Program-made: the position numbers and the translations under genes
Part shown: positions 42,253-51,033 of the stretch, piece after piece
Position numbering within the stretch: position 1 is the first letter of the stretch
Layout of the letters: the number at the start of each line of letters is the position of its first letter
Source of the DNA: Planctomycetota bacterium
GTDB lineage: Bacteria; Planctomycetota; Phycisphaerae; Phycisphaerales; Zrk34
Direction: 5' to 3'
DNA length: 64,000 bases
Assembly: GCA_016125255.1 (NCBI GenBank)
Contig: WGMD01000028.1
Location: forward strand, 1 to 64,000
The notes under the pieces: generated by a model
The model's input: the letters and a program-made list of their open reading frames with translations, nothing else
Told to the model about the DNA's origin: nothing
Databases searched by the model: none

Positions 42253-43923
42253 TCATGTCTCGGCGGACGGGTCGAAGCGCTGGGCGATGGGCATGCGACG
42301 CCCGAACCCGAACGCCCGGCCGGTGATTTTCAAACCCGGCGCGGCCTGTTTGCGCTTGTACTCATTGCGGTCGATGAGCAGCGCGACGCGGGACACGGTC
42401 GACAGGTCATACTTCGTGTCGGCGACGATGCGCGGGACGGAATCGTGTCGCTCGACATAACGCTCGATGATGTCGTCGAGCACGTCGTAGGGCGGGAGCG
42501 TGTCCTGGTCCGTCTGGTTCGGCCGCAGCTCGGCGCTGGGCGGTTTGGTGATCGAATCGATCGGGATCACGCCGGGAAGCTCGACCGCGTTGATGTGCCT
42601 GGCCAGTTCGTACACCATCGTCTTGGGCACATCGCTGAGCACGGCCAGTCCGCCGGCCATATCACCGTAGAGCGTGCAGTATCCGACGGCGATTTCGCTC
42701 TTGTTGCCGGTGGTGACGAGCATGGAGCCCTGCTGATTGGAGAAGGCCATGAGGATCTGTCCGCGCACGCGGGCCTGGAGATTCTGCGCGGTGATGTCGT
42801 TGAGTTCGCCGAGGGCGGGCGTGAGCATCTGCTCCATCGCCTGATGCGCCGGCTCGATGGGGATCGTGGCGAATTGGATGTGGAGGTTCGCCGCCAGCGA
42901 AGCCGCGTCGCTCAGACTGCCGCTCGATGAGTAGCGGCTTGGCATGGCGACGCCCGTGACGTTCGCCGCGCCAACCGCCGCCGCCGCCAGCGCCGCCGTC
43001 ACCGCCGAGTCGATCCCGCCGCTGAGCCCGACAACCAGCGACTTGAACCCGCACTTGCGGCAGTAATCGCGCAGCCCCAGCACCAACGCCGCATACACCG
43101 CCGCCATCCCGCTGCGCGGCTTCTCGATGCGTGAAGCCGCTTGCGGCTTAGCACCCGTCACAACCAGATCGACGACCAGCAGGTCCTCCTCAAAATCCTT
43201 CGCATGGGCGATCACGTTGCCGTTCGCATCAACGACGCAGCTATTGCCATCGAACACCAGCTCGTCGTTCCCGCCGACCTGGTTGACGTAGACGAGCGGC
43301 AGATGATGGCGAGCCGCGACGTTCTTGAAAAGCTGGAGGCGGAAGTCGTGCTTGCGCGTGACGAAGGGCGAGGCGGAGCAGTTGATGAAAAGCTGCGCTC
43401 CCGCCGCGGCGAGCTGGTCGATGGGGTTGTCGTGATAAAGCTGCCGGCTGAACATCTCGGCCGAGTTCCACAGATCCTCGCACACGCTGATGCCCAGCTT
43501 CACGCCGTCGTGCTCCGTCAAGTCCACCGCCGGTCCCGGCTCGAAGTAGCGCGTCTCGTCGAACACGTCATACGTCGGCAACAGACTTTTGACATGCCGA
43601 TGCACAAGCTTCCCGTCGCGGCACACGGCGGCGGCGTTGTAGAGCGTCCGCCCCGTCGGCCGATCCGACACGGCCGGGTATCCGACGATCGCGGTCACGC
43701 CTTCGCACGCCGCGGCGATCTTCGTGATGGCGGACTGACACTGATCGAGCATCGCCGGCTTGAGCAGTAAATCCTTCGGCGGATAGCCCGCCACCGCCAA
43801 TTCCGGCAGCACGACCAGTTCCGCCCCGGCTTCCCGGCCGCGCGCGACGGCGTCGATGATCTTCGCCGTGTTGGCGGCGACGGCTCCGACGGTCGGGTTG
43901 ATCTGTGCAAGGGCGATCCGCAT
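42253..43923 (-). CDS. nadE: Glutamine-dependent NAD+ synthetase
   Basis: A 556-residue two-domain enzyme making NAD+ from deamido-NAD+. The N-terminal nitrilase-type amidase domain (about 1-265) has LVVLPELAVAGYPPKDLL, KSLLPTYDVFDETRYFEPG and the nucleophile region ISVCEDLWN. The C-terminal synthetase domain has LVVGLSGGIDSAVTAAL (PP-loop), TGNKSEIAVGYCTLYGDMAGG and RNEYKRKQAAPGLKIT. Length is usual. The N-terminal amidase means glutamine, not only ammonia, can supply nitrogen. A TACAAT seven bases before the ATG hints at a leaderless mRNA. Works with nadA at 15457. Confidence 0.96.
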   Translation of the reverse strand: MRIALAQINPTVGAVAANTAKIIDAVARGREAGAELVVLPELAVAGYPPKDLLLKPAMLDQCQSAITKIAAACEGVTAIVGYPAVSDRPTGRTLYNAAAVCRDGKLVHRHVKSLLPTYDVFDETRYFEPGPAVDLTEHDGVKLGISVCEDLWNSAEMFSRQLYHDNPIDQLAAAGAQLFINCSASPFVTRKHDFRLQLFKNVAARHHLPLVYVNQVGGNDELVFDGNSCVVDANGNVIAHAKDFEEDLLVVDLVVTGAKPQAASRIEKPRSGMAAVYAALVLGLRDYCRKCGFKSLVVGLSGGIDSAVTAALAAAAVGAANVTGVAMPSRYSSSGSLSDAASLAANLHIQFATIPIEPAHQAMEQMLTPALGELNDITAQNLQARVRGQILMAFSNQQGSMLVTTGNKSEIAVGYCTLYGDMAGGLAVLSDVPKTMVYELARHINAVELPGVIPIDSITKPPSAELRPNQTDQDTLPPYDVLDDIIERYVERHDSVPRIVADTKYDLSTVSRVALLIDRNEYKRKQAAPGLKITGRAFGFGRRMPIAQRFDPSAET

Positions 43924-43930
43924 GGGCGAT

Positions 43931-43936
43931 ATTGTA
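43931..43936 (-). promoter_or_regulatory. -10-like box abutting the nadE start codon
   Basis: Minus-strand TACAAT is seven bases before the ATG. No Shine-Dalgarno is visible. Confidence 0.35.
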
Positions 43937-44032
43937 GTCGAATCAACGAGCCGATCGCTGCAATCGACCGGCGCTCCGCTCCGTTCTGACTTGGCGCGTT
44001 ACACTGTCGACTCACCGAGTCCCGGAGGCGTC

Positions 44033-46138
44033 ATGCGAAAACTGATTCTTTTGTCGCTTGCAATGTTCATCGTCCTGAGTCCGCGGGTCCGCGCCGCTGA
44101 GCCCGCCCGCCGGCCGAACATCATTTTCATCCTCGTCGACGATCTGGGCTATGGCGACGTCGGGGCGTTTTTTCAGAATCTGCGCCGCGAGAAGGCCAGT
44201 CCCGCCGAGCCGTGGCACATGACCCCGCACCTGGATTCGTTCGCGGCGCAGGGCATGCAGCTTCGGGACAACTACACCGCCGCCCCGGTCTGTGCGCCCT
44301 CGCGCTCATCGCTGCTGACCGGCGTGACGCAGGGGCATGCGATGGTGCGCAACAATCAGTTCGATGACGAGCTGGCCCGCAACTACACGCTCGGGTCCAC
44401 CATGCAGCGCCTCGGCTACGCCACCGCCGCGTTCGGCAAATGGGGCCTGCAAGGCCCGCCCGGCGCCAAGCCCAATGACGATGCCCATCTCTGGCCCGCC
44501 CATCCCCTCAAGCGCGGCTTCGACTACTACTACGGGTACATGCGCCATGTGGACGGCCATTGGCACTACCCGCACGAAGACGATCGGCAGGTCTGGGAGA
44601 ACTACAAGAATGTCTCGGCGGACCTGAAGCTCTGCTACACGACCGACCTGTTCGCCGCCCGCGCCAAGAAGTGGATCATCGATCAGACGCATGATCACGC
44701 GGAACAACCGTTCTTCATCTATCTGGCCTTCGACACGCCGCACGCCAAGTTGCAGAACCCGCCGTGCGCATTCCCCGAAGGCGGCGGGCTGCACGGGGGG
44801 TTGCAATGGCTGGGCGAAGCGGGGCACATGATCAACACGGCGGCGGGTCAGGTCGATGGGTACATGCACCCCGACTACGCCGACGCGACATGGGACGACG
44901 ATCACGATCCCGCCACGCCGGCGCGCCCCTGGCCCGATGTGTATCGCCGGTACGCCAACGATGTGCGCCGCATCGACGACGCCGTGGGCGACCTGATGCG
45001 GCTGCTCGTCGATCTGCACATTGATGACAACACGCTGGTCATCTTCACTTCCGACAACGGCCCGTCGATCGAGTCGTATCTGAGCGGCAAGGACAAGAAC
45101 GGATACCCCTACGGGTACACGCCCGAGTTCTTCCATTCGTACGGCCCGTTCGACGGGATCAAGCGCGACTGCTGGGAAGGCGGCGTGCGCATGCCGACCA
45201 TGGCGCGCTGGCCCGGACGCATCACCGCGGGGGCCATCGACCATACGCCCTGCGGATCGTGGGACTGGCTCATGACTTTCGCCGACGCCGGGGGACAGGT
45301 CGGCCCGGCGCGCAGCGACGGCGTGTCGCTTCTGCCGACCCTCACCGGCAGGGGCAAACAGACGCCTTCGAGCATCTACATCGAATACGAGAACAACGCC
45401 AAGACGCCCAAATTCGATGACTTCGTCCCCGCGCACCGGGGACGCATGCGCGGACAAATGCAGGTCGTCCGCTTCGACGACATGCTCGGCGTGCGCTACA
45501 ACATCAAGGCGGCGGACGATGACTTTGAAATCTACAACGTCGTCAAAGACCCGCAGGAGAAGACGAACCTGGCGAGCGAGCCGGGCATGAGCGATCTTCA
45601 GAAGCGCATGAAGGCCGCCGCCGTCAGTCAGCGCATGCCGCGCGACAACGCCAGGCGCCCCTACGATGACACACCCGTCCCGGCGGTCGAGCTGCGGCAG
45701 TCAATGCTCGGCGTCAAATGGAATGCCTTCGCCGGCGACTGGCCCTGGCTGCCGAAGTTCGAGGCCTTGACCCCGACCGCGACCGGCCAATCGCCCGCGC
45801 CGGACCTGTCCGCGATCGACCTGACCAAGACGCCCGGCGTCATGTTCAGCGGCTACCTCACCGTCCCGACGACCGGCCGCTACAAGTTCACACTCACCAC
45901 CGACAGCCCCAGCTTCCTGCGCCTTCACGACTGCGCCGTCATCGACAACGACTTCTCCTTCGAAGCCGGCAAATCCGCCGACGGCTCGATCGTGCTCGAA
46001 AAAGGTGCGCACCCCTTCCGCCTCTACTACGCCCACAAGGGCGACGCCAAGCCGATGCTCCATCTTGAATGGACCGGCCCCGATGGCAAAACGCTGTCCA
46101 TCCCCGACGGCGTGTTTGTCAGTATGGGCGAGCAGTGA
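44033..46138 (+). CDS. Exported type I sulfatase with C-terminal PA14-like domain
   Basis: A 701-residue arylsulfatase. A signal peptide (1-22, ending RVRAAEP) leads to the metal-binding RPNIIFILVDDLGYGDVG. The formylglycine motif is CAPSRSS with Cys87, the residue that must be converted by a sulfatase-maturing enzyme (not in this window). GKWGLQG, DTPHAK and FTSDNGPS are the remaining active-site strands. The last about 105 residues (FSGYLTVPTTGRYKFTLTTD...LEWTGPDGK) form a PA14-like domain, often carbohydrate-binding. It probably desulfates marine or algal polysaccharides in the periplasm. GGAGG lies before the ATG. Confidence 0.93.
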   Translation: MRKLILLSLAMFIVLSPRVRAAEPARRPNIIFILVDDLGYGDVGAFFQNLRREKASPAEPWHMTPHLDSFAAQGMQLRDNYTAAPVCAPSRSSLLTGVTQGHAMVRNNQFDDELARNYTLGSTMQRLGYATAAFGKWGLQGPPGAKPNDDAHLWPAHPLKRGFDYYYGYMRHVDGHWHYPHEDDRQVWENYKNVSADLKLCYTTDLFAARAKKWIIDQTHDHAEQPFFIYLAFDTPHAKLQNPPCAFPEGGGLHGGLQWLGEAGHMINTAAGQVDGYMHPDYADATWDDDHDPATPARPWPDVYRRYANDVRRIDDAVGDLMRLLVDLHIDDNTLVIFTSDNGPSIESYLSGKDKNGYPYGYTPEFFHSYGPFDGIKRDCWEGGVRMPTMARWPGRITAGAIDHTPCGSWDWLMTFADAGGQVGPARSDGVSLLPTLTGRGKQTPSSIYIEYENNAKTPKFDDFVPAHRGRMRGQMQVVRFDDMLGVRYNIKAADDDFEIYNVVKDPQEKTNLASEPGMSDLQKRMKAAAVSQRMPRDNARRPYDDTPVPAVELRQSMLGVKWNAFAGDWPWLPKFEALTPTATGQSPAPDLSAIDLTKTPGVMFSGYLTVPTTGRYKFTLTTDSPSFLRLHDCAVIDNDFSFEAGKSADGSIVLEKGAHPFRLYYAHKGDAKPMLHLEWTGPDGKTLSIPDGVFVSMGEQ

Positions 46139-46154
46139 TTCAAGCAGGATTGAA

Positions 46155-46225
46155 CCGCAGAGACGCCGAGAACGCTGAGAGAATAAGCCTGTGTTTTCTT
46201 CTCTGTGTCCTCGGCGTCTCGGCGG
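46155..46225. repeat. 71-bp inverted repeat (CCGCAGAGACGCCGAG type)
   Basis: CCGCAGAGACGCCGAG (46155-46170) and its complement with one mismatch (46210-46225) bracket a short AT-richer loop. It fills the convergent gap between the sulfatase and methyltransferase genes and may serve as a bidirectional stem-loop. Confidence 0.75.
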
Positions 46226-46229
46226 CCAA

Positions 46230-47027
46230 CTATTCCGTCTCAATCTTCGCGTGCCATTCGGGCAGTTTCGTCTTCATTTCGCCGCTCGGTGTCATGTCGA
46301 ATTTCTGACCCATGATGACCAGCGCTTCGCCGCACAGCGCTTTGAAGGATGTCTGCAAACGGAAGATCGTCTCGGCCGCGTCGGTGCCTTTGAGGAACTT
46401 CTCGCCTTTGTGCAGCTTGTACCACGTGCACGGATAAATCAGCGGCGCCAGCAGCAGCCACCACAGAATCGACTTGGGCTTGTACTCGATCGCCTCCAGC
46501 TCGCACCGCAACCCGACGGCATGCATGTAGTAGATCGTCTGCGGAAGCTGCGGAGGATTATTGTGAAAAGCGAAGGCCTGATCGAGCGGGACGTCGAAGC
46601 CGATGAACGACCGCTTGATTTTCAAAAAGCCCGTCAGCAGGTAGTGCAGGCGCGAGTTGATGCGCATGACGTTGGGCGTGGGCATGATGAGCCAGCCGCC
46701 GACCTTGAGCACGCGGGCGATTTCCTTGAGCGCCGCGGGATGGTCGTAGATGTGCTCGATCACATCGCAGAGCAGCAGCGCGTCGAACGACGCGTCGTCA
46801 TACGGCAGGGCCTTGGTGACATCGACGCCCAGATCGATGGGCAGATCGTCCGCGTGCATGTCATGCACGGAGAAATTCGTGCCTCGGACTTCGTAGCCGT
46901 CTTTGCGGAGCGTGTCGAGATTCCAGCCGGACCCGCAGCTCACTTCCAGCACGCGCCCGCCCTTGGGCACGCGCTCGTTGACGAGCCGGCAAACCGTGTC
47001 ATGCGTCATCACGCTCATGCGCGCCAT
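46230..47027 (-). CDS. Class I SAM-dependent methyltransferase
   Basis: A 265-residue methyltransferase. Motif I is VLEVSCGSGWN (about residues 28-38), then DVTKALPYDDASFDALLLCDVIEHI and LKEIARVLKVGGWLIMPTPN, the typical methyltransferase 11/12 pattern. A C-terminal hydrophobic stretch (ILWWLLLAPLIYPCTWY) suggests membrane association. Similar proteins often methylate sugars or quinones or act in polysaccharide gene sets; the substrate is unknown. The start MARMSV is chosen for a GGGGA close upstream; an ATG nine codons earlier is possible. The stop codon is four bases beyond the inverted repeat. Confidence 0.8.
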   Translation of the reverse strand: MARMSVMTHDTVCRLVNERVPKGGRVLEVSCGSGWNLDTLRKDGYEVRGTNFSVHDMHADDLPIDLGVDVTKALPYDDASFDALLLCDVIEHIYDHPAALKEIARVLKVGGWLIMPTPNVMRINSRLHYLLTGFLKIKRSFIGFDVPLDQAFAFHNNPPQLPQTIYYMHAVGLRCELEAIEYKPKSILWWLLLAPLIYPCTWYKLHKGEKFLKGTDAAETIFRLQTSFKALCGEALVIMGQKFDMTPSGEMKTKLPEWHAKIETE

Positions 47028-47113
47028 GGTGTTCCCCAATCGAGGTAGAGCCACAGAATAGCGGTTTGCCGCGCCCGTGGAAACCGGCGGCGGGTTATGC
47101 GAAACTGACGCTT

Positions 47114-47893
47114 ATGAATCATCCCCGCGTCACACCGCTCCCGCGCGTCATCGGTATGTTGCATCTGCATCCTCTGCCCGGCTCGCCGCGCTATGGGGGC
47201 GATTTGACGGCGGTGCGCGAGGCGCTGCTAATCGATGCCGATGCGCTACTGGCCGGCGGGGTCGACGGGCTGATGATCGAAAACTTCGGCGACACGCCGT
47301 TCTACCCCGGCGCGGTCCCCGCCGCGACGATCGCGCACATCACCGCGCTCGCCGCCGAGATCACCAAGCGCTTCGACCTGCCGCTGGGCATCAACGTGCT
47401 GCGCAACGACGGCTGTGCGGCGGTGGCCATCGCGCAGGCCGTCGGGGCGGCGTACATCCGCGTCAACATTCTCACCGGCGCCCGGCTGGCCGATCAGGGC
47501 GTCATTCAAGGCATCGCGCACGACCTGCTGCGCCTGCGGGCGAACCTTGGGGCGGAGCATATTCGCATCATGGCGGACGTCGATGTGAAACATTCCGCGC
47601 CGCTCGGGCCGGTCGGACTCGAAAGCGAAGTGGCGGACACCCTTGAGCGCGGCGGGGCGGACGCGCTGATCGCCAGCGGCGCCGGCACCGGCAAGACGAC
47701 GCCGCTCGATAAACTCACGCGCATCAAGATGCTCGCCGGCGAAGCGCCCGTCTACGTCGGCAGCGGGATCACCATCGACACGATCGGCGACTACCTGAGC
47801 GTGGCCGACGGCGTGATCGTCGGCACGTCGCTCAAAACCGACGGCGTGGTCGATGTGCAAAAGGTCAAAGCGCTGATGCACGCGGCGGGGTGA
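47114..47893 (+). CDS. BtpA/SgcQ-family TIM-barrel protein
   Basis: A 259-residue protein of the BtpA family. VIGMLHLHPLPGSPRYGGDL, DALLAGGVDGLMIENFGDTPF, GINVLRNDG, YIRVNILTGA, IMADVDVKHSAPLG and VYVGSGIT are conserved family segments arranged as in a (beta/alpha)8 barrel. BtpA is needed for photosystem I stability in cyanobacteria; in other bacteria the family is thought to contain sugar-phosphate or nucleoside enzymes. The activity here is unknown. Start MNHPRV; the open frame extends 16 codons upstream without homology. It stands alone on the plus strand. Confidence 0.85.
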   Translation: MNHPRVTPLPRVIGMLHLHPLPGSPRYGGDLTAVREALLIDADALLAGGVDGLMIENFGDTPFYPGAVPAATIAHITALAAEITKRFDLPLGINVLRNDGCAAVAIAQAVGAAYIRVNILTGARLADQGVIQGIAHDLLRLRANLGAEHIRIMADVDVKHSAPLGPVGLESEVADTLERGGADALIASGAGTGKTTPLDKLTRIKMLAGEAPVYVGSGITIDTIGDYLSVADGVIVGTSLKTDGVVDVQKVKALMHAAG

Positions 47894-47937
47894 GATAGAG
47901 TGCCAAGCCGCAAGCGGCTTCAGGCGGGGTGTCTGAT

Positions 47938-48066
47938 CCCCCTCCCTTGAAGGGAGGGGTTAGGGGAGGGTGAATCGTATCAGTCCGGTGCGGCTCCCTA
48001 TCGATGCGGACGCGTCATTGAACTGATGCGATTCACCCCCTCCCGGCCTCCCCCTCAAGGGGGAGG
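47938..48066. repeat. Inverted-repeat (MITE-like) element D
   Basis: Left arm CCCCCTCCC/GGGAGGGG hairpin then GGTGAATCGTATCAG; right arm CTGATGCGATTCACC then a CCTCCCCC/GGGGGAGG hairpin. Its centre holds CGATGCGGACG, the complement of the centre of element A, so it is the same family in opposite orientation. It lies between convergent BtpA-family and lgt genes. Confidence 0.85.
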
Positions 48067-48083
48067 AGTCAAAGCGCGCGGCT

Positions 48084-49094
48084 TTATGATTCGGCGGGGT
48101 GTTCGACGCCCCATCCGCCGAGGCGTGCGGCGTTTCGGCGGGACCAGATCACCAAAAGCGTCAGGCCGATGACGAGCATGAGCATGCTGAGCCATTGTCC
48201 GCGCGTCAGGCCGAGGGCTTCGAAGCCGATGAAGGCGTCGGGCGTGCGGAAGTGTTCGCCGAGGATGCGGACGATCGCATACGACACGATGAACCATCCG
48301 CTGACGACGCCGGGCTTTCGCGGCTTGTACCAGACGATGGCGAGGATCACGAACATGAGCAGTCCCTCCATCAGCGCTTCGTAAATCTGCGAGGGATGCC
48401 GCGGGGTGAGCAAGGGGCGGAGCATCTGGGCGACGGTGTCGGAATGGCGCGACGCGTCGATGATCGCATGCGGGTCGGTCGAGCCGACCGTCATCTCGAT
48501 CTGCCGATACGCATCGGACGCGAGCACTTGGTGCTTCGAGTTCGCCGGGTCGGCCCAGTCGACGATCTCCTGCGGAAACTTCACGGCCCACGGCAGATTC
48601 GCGTCGCATGCGCGGCCGAACAATTCGCCGTTGACGAAGTTGGCGACCCGCCCGAAGAACACGCCGATCGTCCCCGTCAGCGCGGTCAGGTCCATCAGAT
48701 GCAGGAGCGGCAGCTTTTCCTTCCATGCGAAATACGCGCAGCCCATCACGATGCCGATCATCCCGCCGTGACTCGCCATGCCGCCTTCGTTGATGGCGAG
48801 CACGCCCCAGAACGGGGGATTGTCCATGAAGGTGATGAACAGGTCGGGGCGGTAGAAGAGGCAGTAGCCGAGTCGTCCGCCGACGACGGTGCCGATGGCG
48901 ATGGCGAGGATGAAATCGCCGGCGCGCTGGGGTTTGAGCGGCGTGATGCGGCGTTGGCCCATCGCGCGAATCAGCAGCCACGCCACGCAGAACCCCGCCA
49001 CGTACGACAGGCCGTACCACCGCACGCCCAGGAACCCGAAGTACGGGCCCACGGCGTAGGGGTCCAACCGTTGCAGATACGCGGCGAGGATCAT
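48084..49094 (-). CDS. lgt: Prolipoprotein diacylglyceryl transferase
   Basis: A 336-residue inner-membrane enzyme that attaches diacylglycerol to the lipobox Cys of prolipoproteins. It has about seven membrane segments, the WYGLSYVAGF start, GGRLGYCLFY, the MASHGGMIGI motif with its catalytic His, and the signature GRVANFVNGELFGR, followed by HPSQIYEALMEG. An insertion of about 50 residues between the signature and HPSQ (DWADPANSKHQVLASDAYRQ...) makes it longer than the E. coli enzyme (291). Start is at MILAAYLQ; a 20-codon upstream extension lies in the promoter region shared with the divergent ThuA gene. Confidence 0.94.
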   Translation of the reverse strand: MILAAYLQRLDPYAVGPYFGFLGVRWYGLSYVAGFCVAWLLIRAMGQRRITPLKPQRAGDFILAIAIGTVVGGRLGYCLFYRPDLFITFMDNPPFWGVLAINEGGMASHGGMIGIVMGCAYFAWKEKLPLLHLMDLTALTGTIGVFFGRVANFVNGELFGRACDANLPWAVKFPQEIVDWADPANSKHQVLASDAYRQIEMTVGSTDPHAIIDASRHSDTVAQMLRPLLTPRHPSQIYEALMEGLLMFVILAIVWYKPRKPGVVSGWFIVSYAIVRILGEHFRTPDAFIGFEALGLTRGQWLSMLMLVIGLTLLVIWSRRNAARLGGWGVEHPAES

Positions 49095-49180
49095 CCGCGC
49101 AAGTTTAACATTTTGAAACGAACCCCGCCGCCGCGATGCACGTGGTACAATCATCCGCCCGCCGCAACCGGAGGTTCAAC

Positions 49181-50074
49181 ATGCTTTGCATCCCGCGTCG
49201 CTGTTTCGCCCTACTCGTGCTGCTGGCTCTGTGCTTCGCCGCTCCGCTGCACGCAGCCGACAAACTCCGCGTCCTGCTCATCGACGGGCAGAACAATCAC
49301 AAATGGCAGACCACGACGCCGATCCTCGTCAAAGCGCTCGAGTCGAGCGGGCGATTCACGGTCGACGTTTCCACGACGCCGCCCAAAGGATCGAAGCCCG
49401 AGGCGTGGGCCGACTGGCACCCGAACTTCTCCGACTACGCTGCGGTGGTGAGCAACTACAATGGCGAGCGCTGGCCCAAGCCGGTCGAAGATGCGTTCGT
49501 GAGCTACGTCCAGAACGGCGGGGGCTTGGTCGTCGTGCATGCGGCCAACAACTCCTTCTCCAACTGGCCCGAGTACAACGAGATGATCGGGCTCGGCGGA
49601 TGGGGCGGGCGCAATGAGAAGGCCGGTCCGTATGTCTACTACAAGGACGACAAGATCGTCCGCGATGACAAGCCGGGTCCCGGCGGGCATCACGGCCATC
49701 AACACCCCTTCGTCATTCAGCTTCGCGTCGCCGATCACCCCATCACGCGCGGCATGCCCGCCCAATGGCTCCATGCACAGGACGAACTGTACGACTCCCT
49801 GCGCGGCCCCGCCGAGCACATGACCATCCTCGCCACCGCTTTTTCCGACCCCAAAGAGGGCGGCACCGGGCGCGATGAGCCGATGATCATGGTGCTCGAC
49901 TACGGCAAGGGCCGGGTGTTCCACACGCCGATGGGTCACGCCGACTACTCCATGAAAGACGTCGGCTTCTTCGTCACCGTCGCGCGCGGCACGGAATGGG
50001 CCGCCACCGGTGAAGTGACCATCCCCATCCCCGACAACTTCCCCACCGCCGACAAACTCAGCCCCGTCGAATGA
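49181..50074 (+). CDS. Exported ThuA-like domain protein
   Basis: A 297-residue secreted protein. Signal peptide about 1-26 (CFALLVLLALCFAAPLHA). The ThuA-like fold (class I glutamine-amidotransferase-like) follows: LRVLLIDGQNNHKWQTTTPILVKALE, FSDYAAVVSNYNG, GGGLVVVHAANNSF, and the C-terminal GRVFHTPMGH. ThuA domains occur in trehalose utilisation and are widespread in planctomycetes as secreted polysaccharide-related proteins; catalytic role here is unknown. GGAGG lies seven bases before the ATG. The next gene starts 14 bases downstream, so the two form an operon. Confidence 0.85.
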   Translation: MLCIPRRCFALLVLLALCFAAPLHAADKLRVLLIDGQNNHKWQTTTPILVKALESSGRFTVDVSTTPPKGSKPEAWADWHPNFSDYAAVVSNYNGERWPKPVEDAFVSYVQNGGGLVVVHAANNSFSNWPEYNEMIGLGGWGGRNEKAGPYVYYKDDKIVRDDKPGPGGHHGHQHPFVIQLRVADHPITRGMPAQWLHAQDELYDSLRGPAEHMTILATAFSDPKEGGTGRDEPMIMVLDYGKGRVFHTPMGHADYSMKDVGFFVTVARGTEWAATGEVTIPIPDNFPTADKLSPVE

Positions 50075-50088
50075 ACTCGGAGAACATC

Positions 50089-50997
50089 ATGCGACAACCC
50101 GCCCTCGCTCTGCTGTTCGTCTGTCTGGCTTTTCAATCCGCTCTCGCCGCCCCGCCGCAGTGGGAGAAGGACATCGAGCATTTCGAGGCGATGGACAAGG
50201 CGAATCCCCCGCAAAAGGGCGGGATTCTGTTCATCGGGTCGTCGAGCATCCGCAAGTGGGACACGGAGCGCTGGTTCCCGAACATGCACGTGCTCAACCG
50301 CGGGTTCGGCGGGTCGGAGATCGAGGATTCGATCTACTACGCCGACCGGATCGTGCTGCCGTATGAGCCGCGCATCGTGGTGTTCTACGCCGGCGACAAC
50401 GACATCGGGCACGGCAAGACGCCCGAGCGCGTGTTCGACGATTACAAGAAGTTCGCCGCCATCGTGCATGACAAACTCCCGAATGCACGCCTCGTCTACT
50501 TCGGCGTCAAAGCCAGCGTCAAACGATGGGGCCTCATCGACAAGATTCGCCAGGTCAATGCGATGATCGAAACGCAGACGCGCACCGACGACCGCGAGAT
50601 GTTCATCGACACCGACCTGTGCATGCTCGGCACCGATGGCAAGCCGCGCCCCGAACTGTTCGTCTCCGACGGTCTGCACATGAGCGATCTGGGCTACGAG
50701 ATGTGGACCGCCAAGGTCATGCCCCTGCTTTCGCCGGGTCAGCAGGAACTTTGGGTCACGACCAACGACGGCAAGACGCACGGGTTCGTCGTCGGCACAT
50801 GGAAACCCATCAGTGGCGACGCCCCCGCTTCGCTCGCCGCCGCCCCGCAGGTCGCCGCCTCGCTCGACGGCAAATACGACTTCCTCCTCGACGGCTCGAA
50901 AATCAAGGTCGTCAACTCGATCAGTCACGCCGACCTCGCCAGCGTCGACCTCCCCGCAAAACCCCGGCATTTACAGGTTGTTTTCGTCGAACACTGA
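50089..50997 (+). CDS. Exported SGNH/GDSL-type esterase
   Basis: A 302-residue secreted hydrolase. Signal peptide 1-20 (LLFVCLAFQSALAAPP). SGNH blocks are visible: block I FIGSSSIRKW (catalytic Ser), the Gly block NRGFGGSE, block III YAGDNDI and block V DGLHMSDLGY with the Asp/His pair. The last about 80 residues are a variable tail. The family removes acyl (often acetyl) groups from carbohydrates, which fits its pairing with the ThuA-like gene. The ATG at 50071 overlaps the upstream stop codon, but GGAG lies just before ATG at 50089, which also begins the signal peptide. Confidence 0.85.
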   Translation: MRQPALALLFVCLAFQSALAAPPQWEKDIEHFEAMDKANPPQKGGILFIGSSSIRKWDTERWFPNMHVLNRGFGGSEIEDSIYYADRIVLPYEPRIVVFYAGDNDIGHGKTPERVFDDYKKFAAIVHDKLPNARLVYFGVKASVKRWGLIDKIRQVNAMIETQTRTDDREMFIDTDLCMLGTDGKPRPELFVSDGLHMSDLGYEMWTAKVMPLLSPGQQELWVTTNDGKTHGFVVGTWKPISGDAPASLAAAPQVAASLDGKYDFLLDGSKIKVVNSISHADLASVDLPAKPRHLQVVFVEH

Positions 50998-51033
50998 CCG
51001 CCGACGCCTGCCCTGCGAGGGAGGGTTGCACAA

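Noticed and set aside
40207-46138. Polysaccharide utilisation locus (hydrolase plus sulfatase)
   Set aside because: The two genes are separated by an oppositely oriented nadE, and no transporter, glycoside hydrolase or regulator of such a locus is nearby.
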